This document shows positions 34,693 to 44,210 of a stretch of 64,000 nt of DNA, in pieces (positions within the stretch are counted from its first letter, which is position 1; every line of letters starts with the position of its first letter). This stretch comes from JAJRZL01 sp964557855. Its GTDB lineage: Bacteria; Zixibacteria; MSB-5A5; GN15; FEB-12. The DNA lies in NCBI GenBank assembly GCA_964557855.1, contig CAZLBP010000010.1, forward strand, positions 51,042 through 115,041. Reading direction: 5' to 3'. Below the pieces are notes generated by a model, which made no database searches, had not been told where the DNA came from, and was given only the letters and a program-made list of their open reading frames with translations. Both the position numbers and the translations under genes were made by a program.

Positions 34693-35667
34693 GTGAAAGT
34701 AGTTATACCGGTTGCCGGATCAGGGACGCGCTTAAGACCACACACACTTTCCGTGCCCAAGCCATTGCTGCACGTGGGCGGCAAAGCCATGCTTGACCAC
34801 ATCGTGGCGCCGCTGGTGAACCTCAAGCCGGAAGAAGTCATCTTCGTGGTCGGGCACAAAGGCCAAATGATCATCGAACATATCAAAAAGAACTATCCTT
34901 TCAAGTCCCGCTTTGTGCCGCAGGAAAAACTGCTCGGACTGGGATACGCCCTGCATCTGGCACTGGAAACGTACGACGATGAACCGACCTTGATTATTCT
35001 GGGCGATACGATTGTCGAATGCAATTGTCACGACTTCCTCAACGCGGGCGACCATGTGCTGGGGCTCAAGAAGGTCGATGACCCGAAACGGTTTGGAATC
35101 GCCGAGATCCGCGACGGCTACGTTGCCGGCTTGGAAGAAAAACCGCGACATCCAAAGACGAACCTGGCGCTAATCGGGCTCTACTATTTCAGAAAGATAG
35201 CCCGACTGAAAGAAGAACTGCGCAAACTGATATCATCGGGTAAAACAACTCGCGGCGAAATACAATTCACCGACGCCCTGCATGAGTTGATTCGCAACGG
35301 TATGAAATTCACCCCCTTCGAAGTACCGGAATGGTACGACTGCGGCAAGAAAGAAACGCTCCTGGAAACAAACCGGAACATCCTGAAAAAGCTTCCGGAA
35401 CCTCAGGCCATCCCCGGCACAGTCCTCCGACCGCCGGTGTTCGTGGCACCGACAGCTACGGTCGAGGCAAGTGTTATTGGACCGGACGTATCCATTTCCG
35501 ATGGTGCGGTGGTTCGCAACAGCGTTGTCACTAATAGTATCATCGGATCCAACGCCCGCGTGGTCAACATGGTGTTGGATGAATCCCTGGTCGGCCACAA
35601 GGCTGTCATCCAGGGATCGATCAGAAAAGTTAACATTGGTGAAGCAACTGAAATAGAAAACATATAA
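34693..35667 (+). CDS. Sugar-1-phosphate nucleotidyltransferase with left-handed beta-helix tail
   Basis: A 324-residue enzyme. The N-terminus MKVVIPVAGSGTRLRPHTLS with VPKPLLHVGGKAML is the nucleotide-binding motif of the glucose-1-phosphate thymidylyl/uridylyltransferase family, and LIILGDTIVECN carries the catalytic Asp. After about residue 240 come hexapeptide repeats of a left-handed beta-helix (ATVEASVIGPDVSISDGAVV, VVTNSIIGSNARVVNMVL). The tail resembles archaeal and GlmU-like dual-domain enzymes, though the acyltransferase role is not certain. Which sugar and NTP are used cannot be decided here. Confidence 0.85.
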   Translation: MKVVIPVAGSGTRLRPHTLSVPKPLLHVGGKAMLDHIVAPLVNLKPEEVIFVVGHKGQMIIEHIKKNYPFKSRFVPQEKLLGLGYALHLALETYDDEPTLIILGDTIVECNCHDFLNAGDHVLGLKKVDDPKRFGIAEIRDGYVAGLEEKPRHPKTNLALIGLYYFRKIARLKEELRKLISSGKTTRGEIQFTDALHELIRNGMKFTPFEVPEWYDCGKKETLLETNRNILKKLPEPQAIPGTVLRPPVFVAPTATVEASVIGPDVSISDGAVVRNSVVTNSIIGSNARVVNMVLDESLVGHKAVIQGSIRKVNIGEATEIENI

Positions 35668-35717
35668 ACCCTGCACTATCCGTCTGAATCTGAATAAAGA
35701 GATGAGGGAGAAACGAT

Positions 35718-36881
35718 TTGTCGGTTCGTAATTTCCTGTTCACGTCGGAATCCGTAACGGAGGGTCATCCGGACAAGCTCTGTGACCAGATCTCCGATGC
35801 GGTTCTGGACGATGTCCTGCGCCAGGACATAACCGGCCGGGTGGCCTGTGAGACATTCGTGACCGTCGGACTGGTTATCGTCGGCGGTGAGATCACCACC
35901 CACGGCTACGTTGACATTGACAAGCTGGTGCGCCGCGTGGTGAAACAAATCGGGTACATTGACCCGGCGTACGGGTTCGCCTACGATGCCTGCTCCGTGC
36001 TCAATGCCATCGGGTCCCAATCACCGGATATCGCGCAGGGTGTCGACGTCGGCGGCGCCGGAGACCAGGGCCTGATGTCCGGGTATGCCTGTCGAGAGAC
36101 CAAAGAACTGATGCCCATGCCGATTATGCTTGCGCACAAGCTTTGTCTGAGGCTGGCACAAGTGCGCAAAAAGAAAGTGCTGCCGTTCCTGGGACCGGAC
36201 GGCAAGTCACAGGTGACCGTGGAATACATCGACAACGAACCGAAACGTGTGGACACGGTCGTCATCTCGACCCAGCATACCGAGGACATACTCATCCGCT
36301 CCGGTAAGAAAATCACGCGCGACGCGCGCGACCAGATAATCGAGCAAGTCATCCTTCCCATTATCCCTCCACATATGCTGCATAAAAAAACCAGGTTCTT
36401 CGTCAACCCGACCGGCAAATTCGTCATCGGCGGGCCGAAGTCAGACACCGGCATGACCGGACGCAAGATAATCGTAGATACCTATGGCGGCATGGCCTCA
36501 CACGGCGGCGGCGCTTTCTCGGGGAAAGATCCTACCAAAGTGGATCGCTCGGCGTCGTACATGGCCAGATACATCGCCAAAAATGTCGTCGCCTCAGGCT
36601 TAGCCGACAAGTGCACCCTTCAAGTCGCTTACGCGATCGGCATACCGAAGCCGGTATCACTGATGGTGTTCACCGACAAAACCTCCCGAGTCCCCGAAAA
36701 AAGAATTGTCGAGCTTATCAACAAGCACTTTGACCTGACACCTCGCGGAATTATCGAGACTCTCGATCTTCTAAGACCAATCTACACCGAAACAGCGGCC
36801 TACGGACATTTTGGGCGAAACGGACGAAACTTCACCTGGGAACGCACCAACATGGCCAAAACCCTGGCAAAGGAAGCATAA
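35718..36881 (+). CDS. metK: S-adenosylmethionine synthetase
   Basis: A 387-residue methionine adenosyltransferase. The start is TTG at 35718 (MSVRNFLFTSESVTEGHPDK), with GAGGGAG about 8 bases upstream. Motifs: GHPDKLCDQISDAVLD, GGAGDQGLMSGYACRET and the phosphate loop GGGAFSGKDPTKVDRS. It makes SAM from methionine and ATP. Full length for the family. It is followed after 3 bases by ahcY, so synthesis of SAM and removal of SAH are coupled. No SAM riboswitch is visible in the 50-base gap upstream. Confidence 0.97.
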   Translation: MSVRNFLFTSESVTEGHPDKLCDQISDAVLDDVLRQDITGRVACETFVTVGLVIVGGEITTHGYVDIDKLVRRVVKQIGYIDPAYGFAYDACSVLNAIGSQSPDIAQGVDVGGAGDQGLMSGYACRETKELMPMPIMLAHKLCLRLAQVRKKKVLPFLGPDGKSQVTVEYIDNEPKRVDTVVISTQHTEDILIRSGKKITRDARDQIIEQVILPIIPPHMLHKKTRFFVNPTGKFVIGGPKSDTGMTGRKIIVDTYGGMASHGGGAFSGKDPTKVDRSASYMARYIAKNVVASGLADKCTLQVAYAIGIPKPVSLMVFTDKTSRVPEKRIVELINKHFDLTPRGIIETLDLLRPIYTETAAYGHFGRNGRNFTWERTNMAKTLAKEA

Positions 36882-36884
36882 CTC

Positions 36885-38144
36885 ATGACTGTCAAAGCTG
36901 ATATCAAGAATCCGAAACTGGCCAAAGACGGCAAGAACAAGATCGAATGGGCCGAGCGCAGTATGCCCGTGCTCCGGTTGATCCGAAAGCGTTTTGCCGA
37001 TGAGAAGCCCTTGCGCGGCATAAACATGGCCTGCTGCCTGCACGTTACCACCGAAACCGCCAACCTGGCCAGAACGCTCAAAGCCGGCGGCGCCAATGTC
37101 GCCCTCTGCGCCTCCAACCCGCTCTCCACCCAGGATGACACCGCCGCGGCACTCGTGAAAGAATACGGCATCTCGGTCTTCGCCATCCATGCCGAAGACA
37201 CCAGGACCTACTATAAGCACATACATCAATCACTCGATTTTAAGCCGCACATCACCATGGACGACGGTGCGGATCTCGTCTCGACTTTGCACACTGACCG
37301 CCAGGAACTGGCCGATTCGATCATGGCCGGCACCGAAGAAACCACCACCGGTGTCATTCGCCTGAAAGCTATGGCTGCGGACAACAAACTGCTCTTCCCG
37401 GTGATTGCGGTCAACGATTCCAAGACCAAACATTTGTTTGACAATCGCTATGGCACGGGACAATCGACGGTCGACGGCATACTGCGCGCAACCAACATGT
37501 TGATCGCGGGATCGACGGTAGTCGTCGCCGGCTACGGATGGTGCGGTCGCGGCTTCGCCGTACGAGTGAAGGGTATGGGAGCTCACGTCATCGTGACCGA
37601 GATAGATCCGGTCAAGGCGCTCGAAGCCGCTATGGACGGCTTCCAGGTGATGCCCATGTCCGAGGCCGCCGGCAAAGGCGATCTCTTCGTCACTTTGACC
37701 GGTGATATCCATGTCCTGCGCATGGAACACTTTCGCAAGATGAAGGACGGCGCCATCGTCTGCAACTCGGGCCACTTCAATGTCGAGCTCGATCTCGAAT
37801 CATTGAACAAAGCGTGCAAAAAACGGCGTCTGGTGCGCCCCAATGTCGAGGAGTACATCCTCGACGGCAGGAAGCTCTTTGTTCTGGGGGAAGGTCGGCT
37901 CATCAACCTGTCGGCGGCCGAAGGACACCCCGCCACGGTGATGGATATGTCCTTCGCCAACCAGGCCCTGGCCTCCGAGTACGTGGTGCAGCACCACCGC
38001 CAACTGGAACACAAAGTCTACGTTGTGCCGGAAAAGATTGATCAGCAAATAGCGGCGCTGAAACTGAAAGCCATGGGCATCAAAGCCGACCGCCTGACGA
38101 AGGAACAGAAAAAGTATCTATCCAGTTGGGAAATGGGCACCTGA
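36885..38144 (+). CDS. ahcY: Adenosylhomocysteinase
   Basis: A 419-residue NAD-containing enzyme that splits S-adenosylhomocysteine into adenosine and homocysteine. Substrate-binding stretches near the start (MACCLHVTTETANLARTL), GTEETTTGVIRL, and the NAD loop GYGWCGRGFAVRVKG with acidic VTEIDPVKALEA are all present. Length is normal. It lies 3 bases after metK; the convergent exporter operon ends only 10 bases downstream, with no room for a terminator hairpin between them. Confidence 0.97.
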   Translation: MTVKADIKNPKLAKDGKNKIEWAERSMPVLRLIRKRFADEKPLRGINMACCLHVTTETANLARTLKAGGANVALCASNPLSTQDDTAAALVKEYGISVFAIHAEDTRTYYKHIHQSLDFKPHITMDDGADLVSTLHTDRQELADSIMAGTEETTTGVIRLKAMAADNKLLFPVIAVNDSKTKHLFDNRYGTGQSTVDGILRATNMLIAGSTVVVAGYGWCGRGFAVRVKGMGAHVIVTEIDPVKALEAAMDGFQVMPMSEAAGKGDLFVTLTGDIHVLRMEHFRKMKDGAIVCNSGHFNVELDLESLNKACKKRRLVRPNVEEYILDGRKLFVLGEGRLINLSAAEGHPATVMDMSFANQALASEYVVQHHRQLEHKVYVVPEKIDQQIAALKLKAMGIKADRLTKEQKKYLSSWEMGT

Positions 38145-38154
38145 TCGTCCCCCC

Positions 38155-39249
38155 TCACACCAGACGCTTCGTGAAACGCATCGCGGAGAAAATGAATATC
38201 GCGGCGCCGTAAATTAACAGGATATATATATCTTCGATAAGGTCCCCGATGCCGGCGCCTTTCATGATTATGCCGCGCGTGATGTTCATGAAGAAGCGCA
38301 TCGGATTAATGTAGGTCAGGTACTGCATCCACTCCGGCATATTGGCGATCGGGGTGAACAAACCCGACGTCAGCATGGCGAACACGAAAAAGAACCAGGC
38401 AAAGAACATCGCTTGCTGCTGGGTGGATGTTACCGTCGAAAAAAACAGCCCCATACCCAGAGTGGTCAGCAAGTACACCCCCGAAAGACCGAATATCAAA
38501 AGCGGTGATCCCACGAACGGGATTTCGAACCATACGATCCCGAACGCCAGGGCAATCGAAAGTTCCACCAGCCCCAAAACCGCAAACGGAAACAGTTTGC
38601 CGAGCAACAGCACCGTCCTGGATATGGGCGTGACCATGAGCTGTTCCAGCGTACCGATCTCCCTCTCACGCACGATGGCCATCGACGTCAGCATCACGGT
38701 TATCATGGTCAACAACGCCGCCACCAGTCCCGGAATCATGAAGTACTTGGACTCCGCTTCCGGATTGTACAACACCTGATGACGCATATCTATCGGAACG
38801 ACGACATCGGTCGCGTCCCGGGCATACTGCCACACGATCTGAGCGGCGTAGCCCATGCCGATCGCAGCTTCGTTCGAGTTGGAGCCGTCCGCAACCAGCC
38901 CGATGACTGTCTCTCGCGACTGTATTACCCGCTCCGAGAAATCCCGGCGTAGTATCAAGGACATATCGGCCTGACCGCGGCGGAACCGGTCTTCCGGATC
39001 GAACAGAAAACCCGGCGTATGAACGGGGACAAAGTACTCACCCGCCCGCATGGCGGTCACCAAATCCTGCGACCGGGCAGATCGATCATAATCATAGATG
39101 TCAAGTCTGATATTCTTGACTTCCAGATTGGCGACATAACCGAATATCAGCAGCTGGATAATCGGCGCCAGGAATATGAGCCGTACCATCGTTCGATCAC
39201 GAAACACCTGGATCAGCTCTTTCTTTACCAAACCTCGAAACGCGCGCAT
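38155..39249 (-). CDS. ABC-2 type permease (YbhR-like)
   Basis: A 364-residue membrane protein with one N-terminal helix (MVRLIFLAPIIQLLIFGYVA), a large extracytoplasmic domain (about 50-170) and five helices at the C-terminus (about 175-360), the layout of ABC-2 exporters such as YbhS and YbhR. MVTPISRTVLLLGKLFPF is the usual inter-helix motif of the family. The ATG at 39249 is chosen because the family N-terminus MRAFRGLVKKELIQVFRD begins there. It is the last gene of the exporter operon. Confidence 0.87.
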   Translation of the reverse strand: MRAFRGLVKKELIQVFRDRTMVRLIFLAPIIQLLIFGYVANLEVKNIRLDIYDYDRSARSQDLVTAMRAGEYFVPVHTPGFLFDPEDRFRRGQADMSLILRRDFSERVIQSRETVIGLVADGSNSNEAAIGMGYAAQIVWQYARDATDVVVPIDMRHQVLYNPEAESKYFMIPGLVAALLTMITVMLTSMAIVREREIGTLEQLMVTPISRTVLLLGKLFPFAVLGLVELSIALAFGIVWFEIPFVGSPLLIFGLSGVYLLTTLGMGLFFSTVTSTQQQAMFFAWFFFVFAMLTSGLFTPIANMPEWMQYLTYINPMRFFMNITRGIIMKGAGIGDLIEDIYILLIYGAAIFIFSAMRFTKRLV

Positions 39250-39254
39250 AACGA

Positions 39255-40361
39255 TCAGACCACTCGAGTCGTAAACTTCCTCGTAGCAATGGTTAACATC
39301 ACGAACATCAGCACCAGTAACCCCAAGCCCTGCCAAACCAGGACGTCCCAGCCGGCTCCTTTCAGCATGATGCCCCTGATGACGGTCACGAAATACCTGG
39401 CGGGCACAACATAGCTGAGCCATTGCAGCACCTGGGGCATGTTCTTGATCGAGAAGAGGAATCCCGAAATCATGACCGAAGGCAGTAAGGTTGCCAACTG
39501 AGCCGACATCATGGCCACCTGCTGTGTTTTCACCAATGTAGAGATAAATATGCCCATACACAATGACGTGATAATGTAGACGAGCCCGAATGCCAACAGG
39601 AGCACGTGCGATCCCACGAACGGAACGTCAAAGAGAAGACGCGCCAGAATCAGGATAGAAAGACCGTCTATCAATGCTATAAGAATATAAGGCAAGACTT
39701 TGCCGACCAATATCTGGAGCGGTGTGATCGGCGCCGTGAGCAGTTGTTCCATAGTCCCGGTCTCCTTTTCCCGGGCGATTGTAATTGAAGTCAGCAGCGC
39801 CGAAATCATGATGAGTATCAGTGCCACTAAACCGGGCACGAAAAAGACAGCCGACTCGAGATCCGGGTTATACAGGATGCGAGGCGCAATTGAAATACCC
39901 GACCGAGACCGGTCCGACAACATCCCTTCCGCCAACATCTCCCCCAGCAATGCCTGTGAATACGACTGGACAGCCGCGGCTGTCGTATTATCGGAACCAT
40001 CGATATACATCCCCAGAGAGAATTCCTGCCGACGCTGGAGAGCCTCCCCGAAACCGGCCGTAATCACGAGCACGGAATGAGCTTCAGAGGATCGCAGGAT
40101 ATTCTCCGGCCGAGTCGGATCAACCTGGCGTGACGGCGGGCTGAAATAGGTCGAATGATAGAAACGGTCAATCAACTCCCGGGATTCATCGGTCCGGTCA
40201 TAGTCGATGACCGCCAGAACCACATTCTCAACATCCAGGTTTATCGCGTACCCGTAGAGAAACGTCATCATTATGGGCATGATCAGGACAATGGTCAGCG
40301 ATCGCGGGTCGCGCAGGATGTGATACAACTCCTTCCGGGCAATGAATCTAATTCTCCTCAT
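39255..40361 (-). CDS. ABC-2 type permease (YbhS-like)
   Basis: A 368-residue paralogue of the preceding permease with the same layout: IRFIARKELYHILRDPRSLT start, one helix, an extracytoplasmic domain, then five helices including TGTMEQLLTAPITPLQILVG. The two together form the transmembrane path of the exporter. The 5' end overlaps the ATPase gene by 14 bases, and 5 bases separate it from the next permease. Confidence 0.88.
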   Translation of the reverse strand: MRRIRFIARKELYHILRDPRSLTIVLIMPIMMTFLYGYAINLDVENVVLAVIDYDRTDESRELIDRFYHSTYFSPPSRQVDPTRPENILRSSEAHSVLVITAGFGEALQRRQEFSLGMYIDGSDNTTAAAVQSYSQALLGEMLAEGMLSDRSRSGISIAPRILYNPDLESAVFFVPGLVALILIMISALLTSITIAREKETGTMEQLLTAPITPLQILVGKVLPYILIALIDGLSILILARLLFDVPFVGSHVLLLAFGLVYIITSLCMGIFISTLVKTQQVAMMSAQLATLLPSVMISGFLFSIKNMPQVLQWLSYVVPARYFVTVIRGIMLKGAGWDVLVWQGLGLLVLMFVMLTIATRKFTTRVV

Positions 40362-41097
40362 TCGCCCTGCCCTGGTCGGAAATCAGCCTGATAAACGCGT
40401 CTTCGAGGTTTCGCTCCCCGTGCTCGGCCGCTACGTCCGGCGGCCGACCGATCGCCACCATCCGCCCCTGATGCATAATAGAGATGCGGTCGCAGTATTC
40501 GGCCTCGTCCATGTAGTGCGTGGTGACGAACACCGTTTTGCCCCGATCGGCCAGCTTGTACAAAACCCTCCAGAACTTCCGCCGAAACATTGGGTCTACC
40601 CCACTGGTCGGCTCGTCGAGAAAGAGTATGGCCGGCTCATGCAGCAACGCCGCCCCCAGCGCCAGTCGCTGCCGCCATCCGGTCGGCAGCGAAGCCGTCA
40701 GCCGGTCAAGAAACTGTTCCAATTGTAGTTCTTCGGTCAGGCTCTCTAGGCGTGATCTGGCCTTTGTTGGACTCAAACCGTAGGCCGCCGCGTAGAATTC
40801 GAGATTCTCTCTGCCGGTCAGGTCGGCGTAGAGCGAAAACTTCTGCGACATATACCCGATTATCCTCTTTATCTCTTCCGACTGGGACATGATATCCTTA
40901 TCACCGACCGTCCCCGCCCCCGAGGTCGGTGTCAGGAGGCCGCACAGCATGCGGATAGTGGTCGTCTTGCCGGCGCCGTTGGCTCCCAAAAACCCAAATG
41001 TCTCACCGCGCGCCACTTCCAGCGAGATATTGTCCACCGCCGTAAAGGAGCCGAAACGACGAGACAATTGCGTCACGGATACGGCAATCTCGTTCAC
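40348..41097 (-). CDS. ABC exporter ATPase, second NBD (YbhF C-terminal half-like)
   Basis: A 249-residue ATPase. Walker A is GANGAGKTT, Walker B ILFLDEPTSGVD, and the H-loop is intact (TTHYMDEAEYCD). The signature is altered to LPTGWRQRLALGAAL in place of LSGGQ, as in the second half of fused YbhF proteins. It overlaps the first ATPase by 4 bases. The two separate genes here correspond to one fused gene in enteric bacteria. Confidence 0.9.
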   Translation of the reverse strand: MNEIAVSVTQLSRRFGSFTAVDNISLEVARGETFGFLGANGAGKTTTIRMLCGLLTPTSGAGTVGDKDIMSQSEEIKRIIGYMSQKFSLYADLTGRENLEFYAAAYGLSPTKARSRLESLTEELQLEQFLDRLTASLPTGWRQRLALGAALLHEPAILFLDEPTSGVDPMFRRKFWRVLYKLADRGKTVFVTTHYMDEAEYCDRISIMHQGRMVAIGRPPDVAAEHGERNLEDAFIRLISDQGRANEEN

Positions 41098-42008
41098 GAG
41101 GCTTCTCCCATCAGCTGGATGAAGCGATCCTCCAGATCCGGTTCCACGGGTTTAATCCGGTGTCGGTCAATGCCGAGTCCGCTCAGGTCGTCCGCGTGGT
41201 TCTCGATCGAATCCTCGCGGCTCAAATACAGGTGGACGCCACTGCCCGAACGATGAGCGCGAAGTCCCCGTACTGAATTCAGTCTGTCCAGCAGCGTGAC
41301 GTCCGGCTTGATTTCGGCATAGAACACCCGGCCCTCATATTGCCGCTGTAGTTCCTCGGGGGTGCCTTCCGCCAGCTTGCTTCCTGCGAAAATGAAGCAG
41401 GCGCGGTCGGCCCTGGCCACTTCATCCATATATGGCGTGGTCACGACGATGGTCACTCCCTGACGCTTCAGGTCAAGCAGAATGTCCCAGAACTGTCGTC
41501 GTGACAACGGATCCACACCGGTGGTCGGTTCGTCCAGCAACAACACCTGCGGATCATGCATCAAAGCGCACGACAGAGCCAGCTTCTGCTTCATCCCCCC
41601 CGACAGATCCCCGGACCGCCTCCCGGCAAACGGCTTGAGCCGTGAAAATTCATACATCCGCTCGCGGCGATCTCGGTATTCCCGGCCCACAACGTCATAG
41701 ATCCCGGCATAGAAAACCAGATTTTCTTCGACACTCAAGTCCGGATACAACGAAAACACTTGCGGCATGTAGCCGAGCGCGGGCTTGATCCGCTCGAACT
41801 CCGTGAGTACATCGGCGCCGCCGATACGGACACGTCCCGTATCCGGCCCGGTTAGGCTGCACAGTATTCTCATAAGACTGGTCTTCCCGGCGCCGTCGGG
41901 ACCCACCAGGGCGAAAATCTCACCCGGGGACACGGCAAAGGTGAAACCGGCAAGCGCCGTGATATCACCGTACGATTTGCTCAGGTTCTCGACTTCGACT
42001 GCCGTCAT
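41094..42008 (-). CDS. ABC exporter ATPase, first NBD (YbhF N-terminal half-like)
   Basis: A 304-residue ATPase with Walker A GPDGAGKTS, signature LSGGMKQKLALSCAL and Walker B LLLDEPTTGVDP, but the H-loop histidine is replaced by proline (VTTPYMDEVARAD). So its own site should be weak in hydrolysis while the partner NBD keeps the histidine: a paired, asymmetric ATPase. It overlaps the HlyD gene by 4 bases. The C-terminal about 80 residues are an extension of the DrrA type. Confidence 0.9.
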   Translation of the reverse strand: MTAVEVENLSKSYGDITALAGFTFAVSPGEIFALVGPDGAGKTSLMRILCSLTGPDTGRVRIGGADVLTEFERIKPALGYMPQVFSLYPDLSVEENLVFYAGIYDVVGREYRDRRERMYEFSRLKPFAGRRSGDLSGGMKQKLALSCALMHDPQVLLLDEPTTGVDPLSRRQFWDILLDLKRQGVTIVVTTPYMDEVARADRACFIFAGSKLAEGTPEELQRQYEGRVFYAEIKPDVTLLDRLNSVRGLRAHRSGSGVHLYLSREDSIENHADDLSGLGIDRHRIKPVEPDLEDRFIQLMGEAS

Positions 42009-42892
42009 CGTTTTCCAATCGTAACAAAGACAGGCATACCGTCTTTAAGCTTCTTGTCCGTGTTGGGGATGCGCACTTTAACGGCGTAAACCAGGTTGGC
42101 GCGGGCCTGTTTCGTTTGCACGTTTTGAGGCGTGAACTCGGCTTCGTCGGAGGTCCATATTATCGTTCCCTTGTAACTGGTCCCACCGGCTTCCGTGTCT
42201 ACCTGCGCCTGATCGCCCAATGTGACGGTGGCAAAATCTCCCGCCGGCAGATAGATCTCCACCGTAACCGTATCAAGGTTGGCTATCCTCGCCACTGGAC
42301 GCCCGGGACCGAGCAACTCTCCCTGTTCCACGTACTGGTCAAGAACTACCCCGGACTGCGGTGCTGACGGAAAGCAGTCTTCCAACTGCCTTTTCAGACG
42401 GTCGAGATCGGCATCGATTCTGGTGAGTTCCGCCTTCAGTGTCGTGATCCCGGTCTCTGCCGCCTCCAGACCGGTCACCGCCACCGCATGCTCGTATTCA
42501 ATCCGGTCCAATTCCTTCTGCGTCGCGGTATTTGAGTTGACCAGCCGTCGCACCCGCTCGACCTCGCGCTGCAGGAAACCCTCCGTTTCTTTCGCTTTCT
42601 GCAATTCTACTCGAGCCGATCGCAACCGGGCTTCGGCCACCCCACGGCCGGCCAGCGCGGCGGCAATCTCCAGCTTCAATCGGGTCGTATCGATCACCAG
42701 AAGCGTATCGCCCGCGCCGACAACCGACCCTTCATCGAATCTCATCTCAACGACTCGACCCGAGGCCTCAGCCGATACCAATACATCTCTCGCCTCTATG
42801 AGACCGGAGCCCCCGATGACGTCCGGCTCATCGCTACAGCCAATAAAAGCAGGCGCCACAGCCAGCAAAACAGATAGGACGGTCTTGGTCAT
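42005..42892 (-). CDS. Membrane-fusion (HlyD family) lipoprotein, YbhG-like
   Basis: A 295-residue periplasmic adaptor. A signal ending AFIGC suggests a lipid anchor at Cys19. It contains the biotinyl/lipoyl-like half motif (VLVSAEASGRVVEMRFDEGS), a coiled coil of about 85 residues (ARLRSARVELQKAKETEGFL onward) and the beta-barrel with SGVVLDQYVEQGELLGPGRP. It links the ABC permease to TolC. It overlaps the ATPase gene by 4 bases and lies 1 base after the TolC gene. Confidence 0.88.
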   Translation of the reverse strand: MTKTVLSVLLAVAPAFIGCSDEPDVIGGSGLIEARDVLVSAEASGRVVEMRFDEGSVVGAGDTLLVIDTTRLKLEIAAALAGRGVAEARLRSARVELQKAKETEGFLQREVERVRRLVNSNTATQKELDRIEYEHAVAVTGLEAAETGITTLKAELTRIDADLDRLKRQLEDCFPSAPQSGVVLDQYVEQGELLGPGRPVARIANLDTVTVEIYLPAGDFATVTLGDQAQVDTEAGGTSYKGTIIWTSDEAEFTPQNVQTKQARANLVYAVKVRIPNTDKKLKDGMPVFVTIGKR

Positions 42893-42893
42893 A

Positions 42894-44210
42894 CTACCAG
42901 CCTTTCTCCAGTTCTTCCGACCCGGAAACGAAGTAAAACCTGCTGCGGGCGATATAGTAATCGGCCAGCGCCGTGGCCGAAAGCGACTCCGCCTCGGTAA
43001 GCGCAGCTTCTATTTCAAGCAGCCGATTGGTCGATAGGGCTCCGTTTCGATGTTTGTTAACAGCCAGCCGATAACGGTCTGCGGCGATGCGATACAGTGA
43101 TAACGAAGTCTGGTAGTTCTGGTGAGCTATTTGCTCTTCCTCGAAGGCCGTCTCTGTCTTCAGCCTGACTTCATCCGCGATGTTGTCGTTTCTCCTCTGT
43201 ACCGCCCGCAGTCTGAACTCAGCCGCCCGCACCTGATGATGCGTTTCCCTTCCGAAATTGAACGACCAGGTGAGTTGCCCTCCAATCGTCCAAAAGTCGT
43301 TCCAGGTGTCGTTGAAAAAATCGAGATTCGGTTTGCCGTACGAATAGCCGGCATATGCCGACACGTCAGGAAAATAGCTCGAATAACTCTGCGATAGTTG
43401 GGCGCGCATCCGACCGATAGTCGCTCGTGCCGCTTGAAGCTCCCAAATCTGTGAGATCGGCTCGGCCTCGGTATGCGGCGGCATGTACGGCAATGAATCG
43501 ACCGGATCGAGCGGCCCATCGTCCGACAATCCCGTCAGTACCTGAAGATTAAGCCGAGCTGTCTTAAGCAACCCGCGCGACCGCTCTTCGCCGAGCTTGG
43601 CCAAAGCCACCAACTCGGCGGCATCCAGAACGTCGAGAGAATCAGCCGCCCCGGCCTCGAACAGCATTGCCACCTCCTGTCTTATGGTCTCGGCCCGCAA
43701 CAATGACGCCTGCGCCGAAATCAGTTGCTGACGCGACCGATAAAGCGAGAAATAGGCCACTCGTGTTTCAAAGAGAAGACGAGTGAGTTCACCATCTCGT
43801 AAAGCGCGACTGTAGTCCTCTGTTGCGACCGCCTCCTCGATTTTGCTTGATATATCACCTCCGGTAAAAAGCGGCAGACTAAGGCGAAAATCAGCCTGGT
43901 AGTTATCAGTGGACCCCAGCTCGCGAGAAAGCGAGAACCCGGGCAAGTCCACTTCCAAAGAGGGCGTCTCGTCATTGTAATAGGCGCGAGCGCTGACCGA
44001 CAGGCTGGGATATCGTATTGCCCTCGCCCTGCTGACCTGTGCTGCTGTCGCCGAGAAATCGGCCTCGGCCTGCTGGAGTCGATGTGAATATGCCTTGGCC
44101 GCTTCCAACGCCTCTTGGAGCGAAATCTCACGACAGAAAGAACTCGAACCCAAAGTGACCGCCGCAAGTACCGTCAACACCACCCAGGCATCCAGCCGTA
44201 ATGCCCTCAT
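42894..44210 (-). CDS. TolC-family outer-membrane efflux protein
   Basis: A 438-residue exported protein (signal about 1-26) with two OEP repeats. Long helices such as LQEALEAAKAYSHRLQQAEA and strands such as PSLSVSARAYYND match TolC proteins. The ATG at 44210 overlaps the tetR stop (ATGA); an in-frame start at 44228 is inside tetR. It provides the outer-membrane duct of the exporter. Confidence 0.87.
   Translation of the reverse strand: MRALRLDAWVVLTVLAAVTLGSSSFCREISLQEALEAAKAYSHRLQQAEADFSATAAQVSRARAIRYPSLSVSARAYYNDETPSLEVDLPGFSLSRELGSTDNYQADFRLSLPLFTGGDISSKIEEAVATEDYSRALRDGELTRLLFETRVAYFSLYRSRQQLISAQASLLRAETIRQEVAMLFEAGAADSLDVLDAAELVALAKLGEERSRGLLKTARLNLQVLTGLSDDGPLDPVDSLPYMPPHTEAEPISQIWELQAARATIGRMRAQLSQSYSSYFPDVSAYAGYSYGKPNLDFFNDTWNDFWTIGGQLTWSFNFGRETHHQVRAAEFRLRAVQRRNDNIADEVRLKTETAFEEEQIAHQNYQTSLSLYRIAADRYRLAVNKHRNGALSTNRLLEIEAALTEAESLSATALADYYIARSRFYFVSGSEELEKGW

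Noticed and set aside
35668..35717. SAM riboswitch before metK
   Set aside because: The gap is only 50 bases and contains no aptamer-like folds; a ribosome site and TTG start fill it.
38145..38154. Terminator between ahcY and the exporter operon
   Set aside because: Only 10 bases lie between the converging stop codons and no hairpin is visible there.
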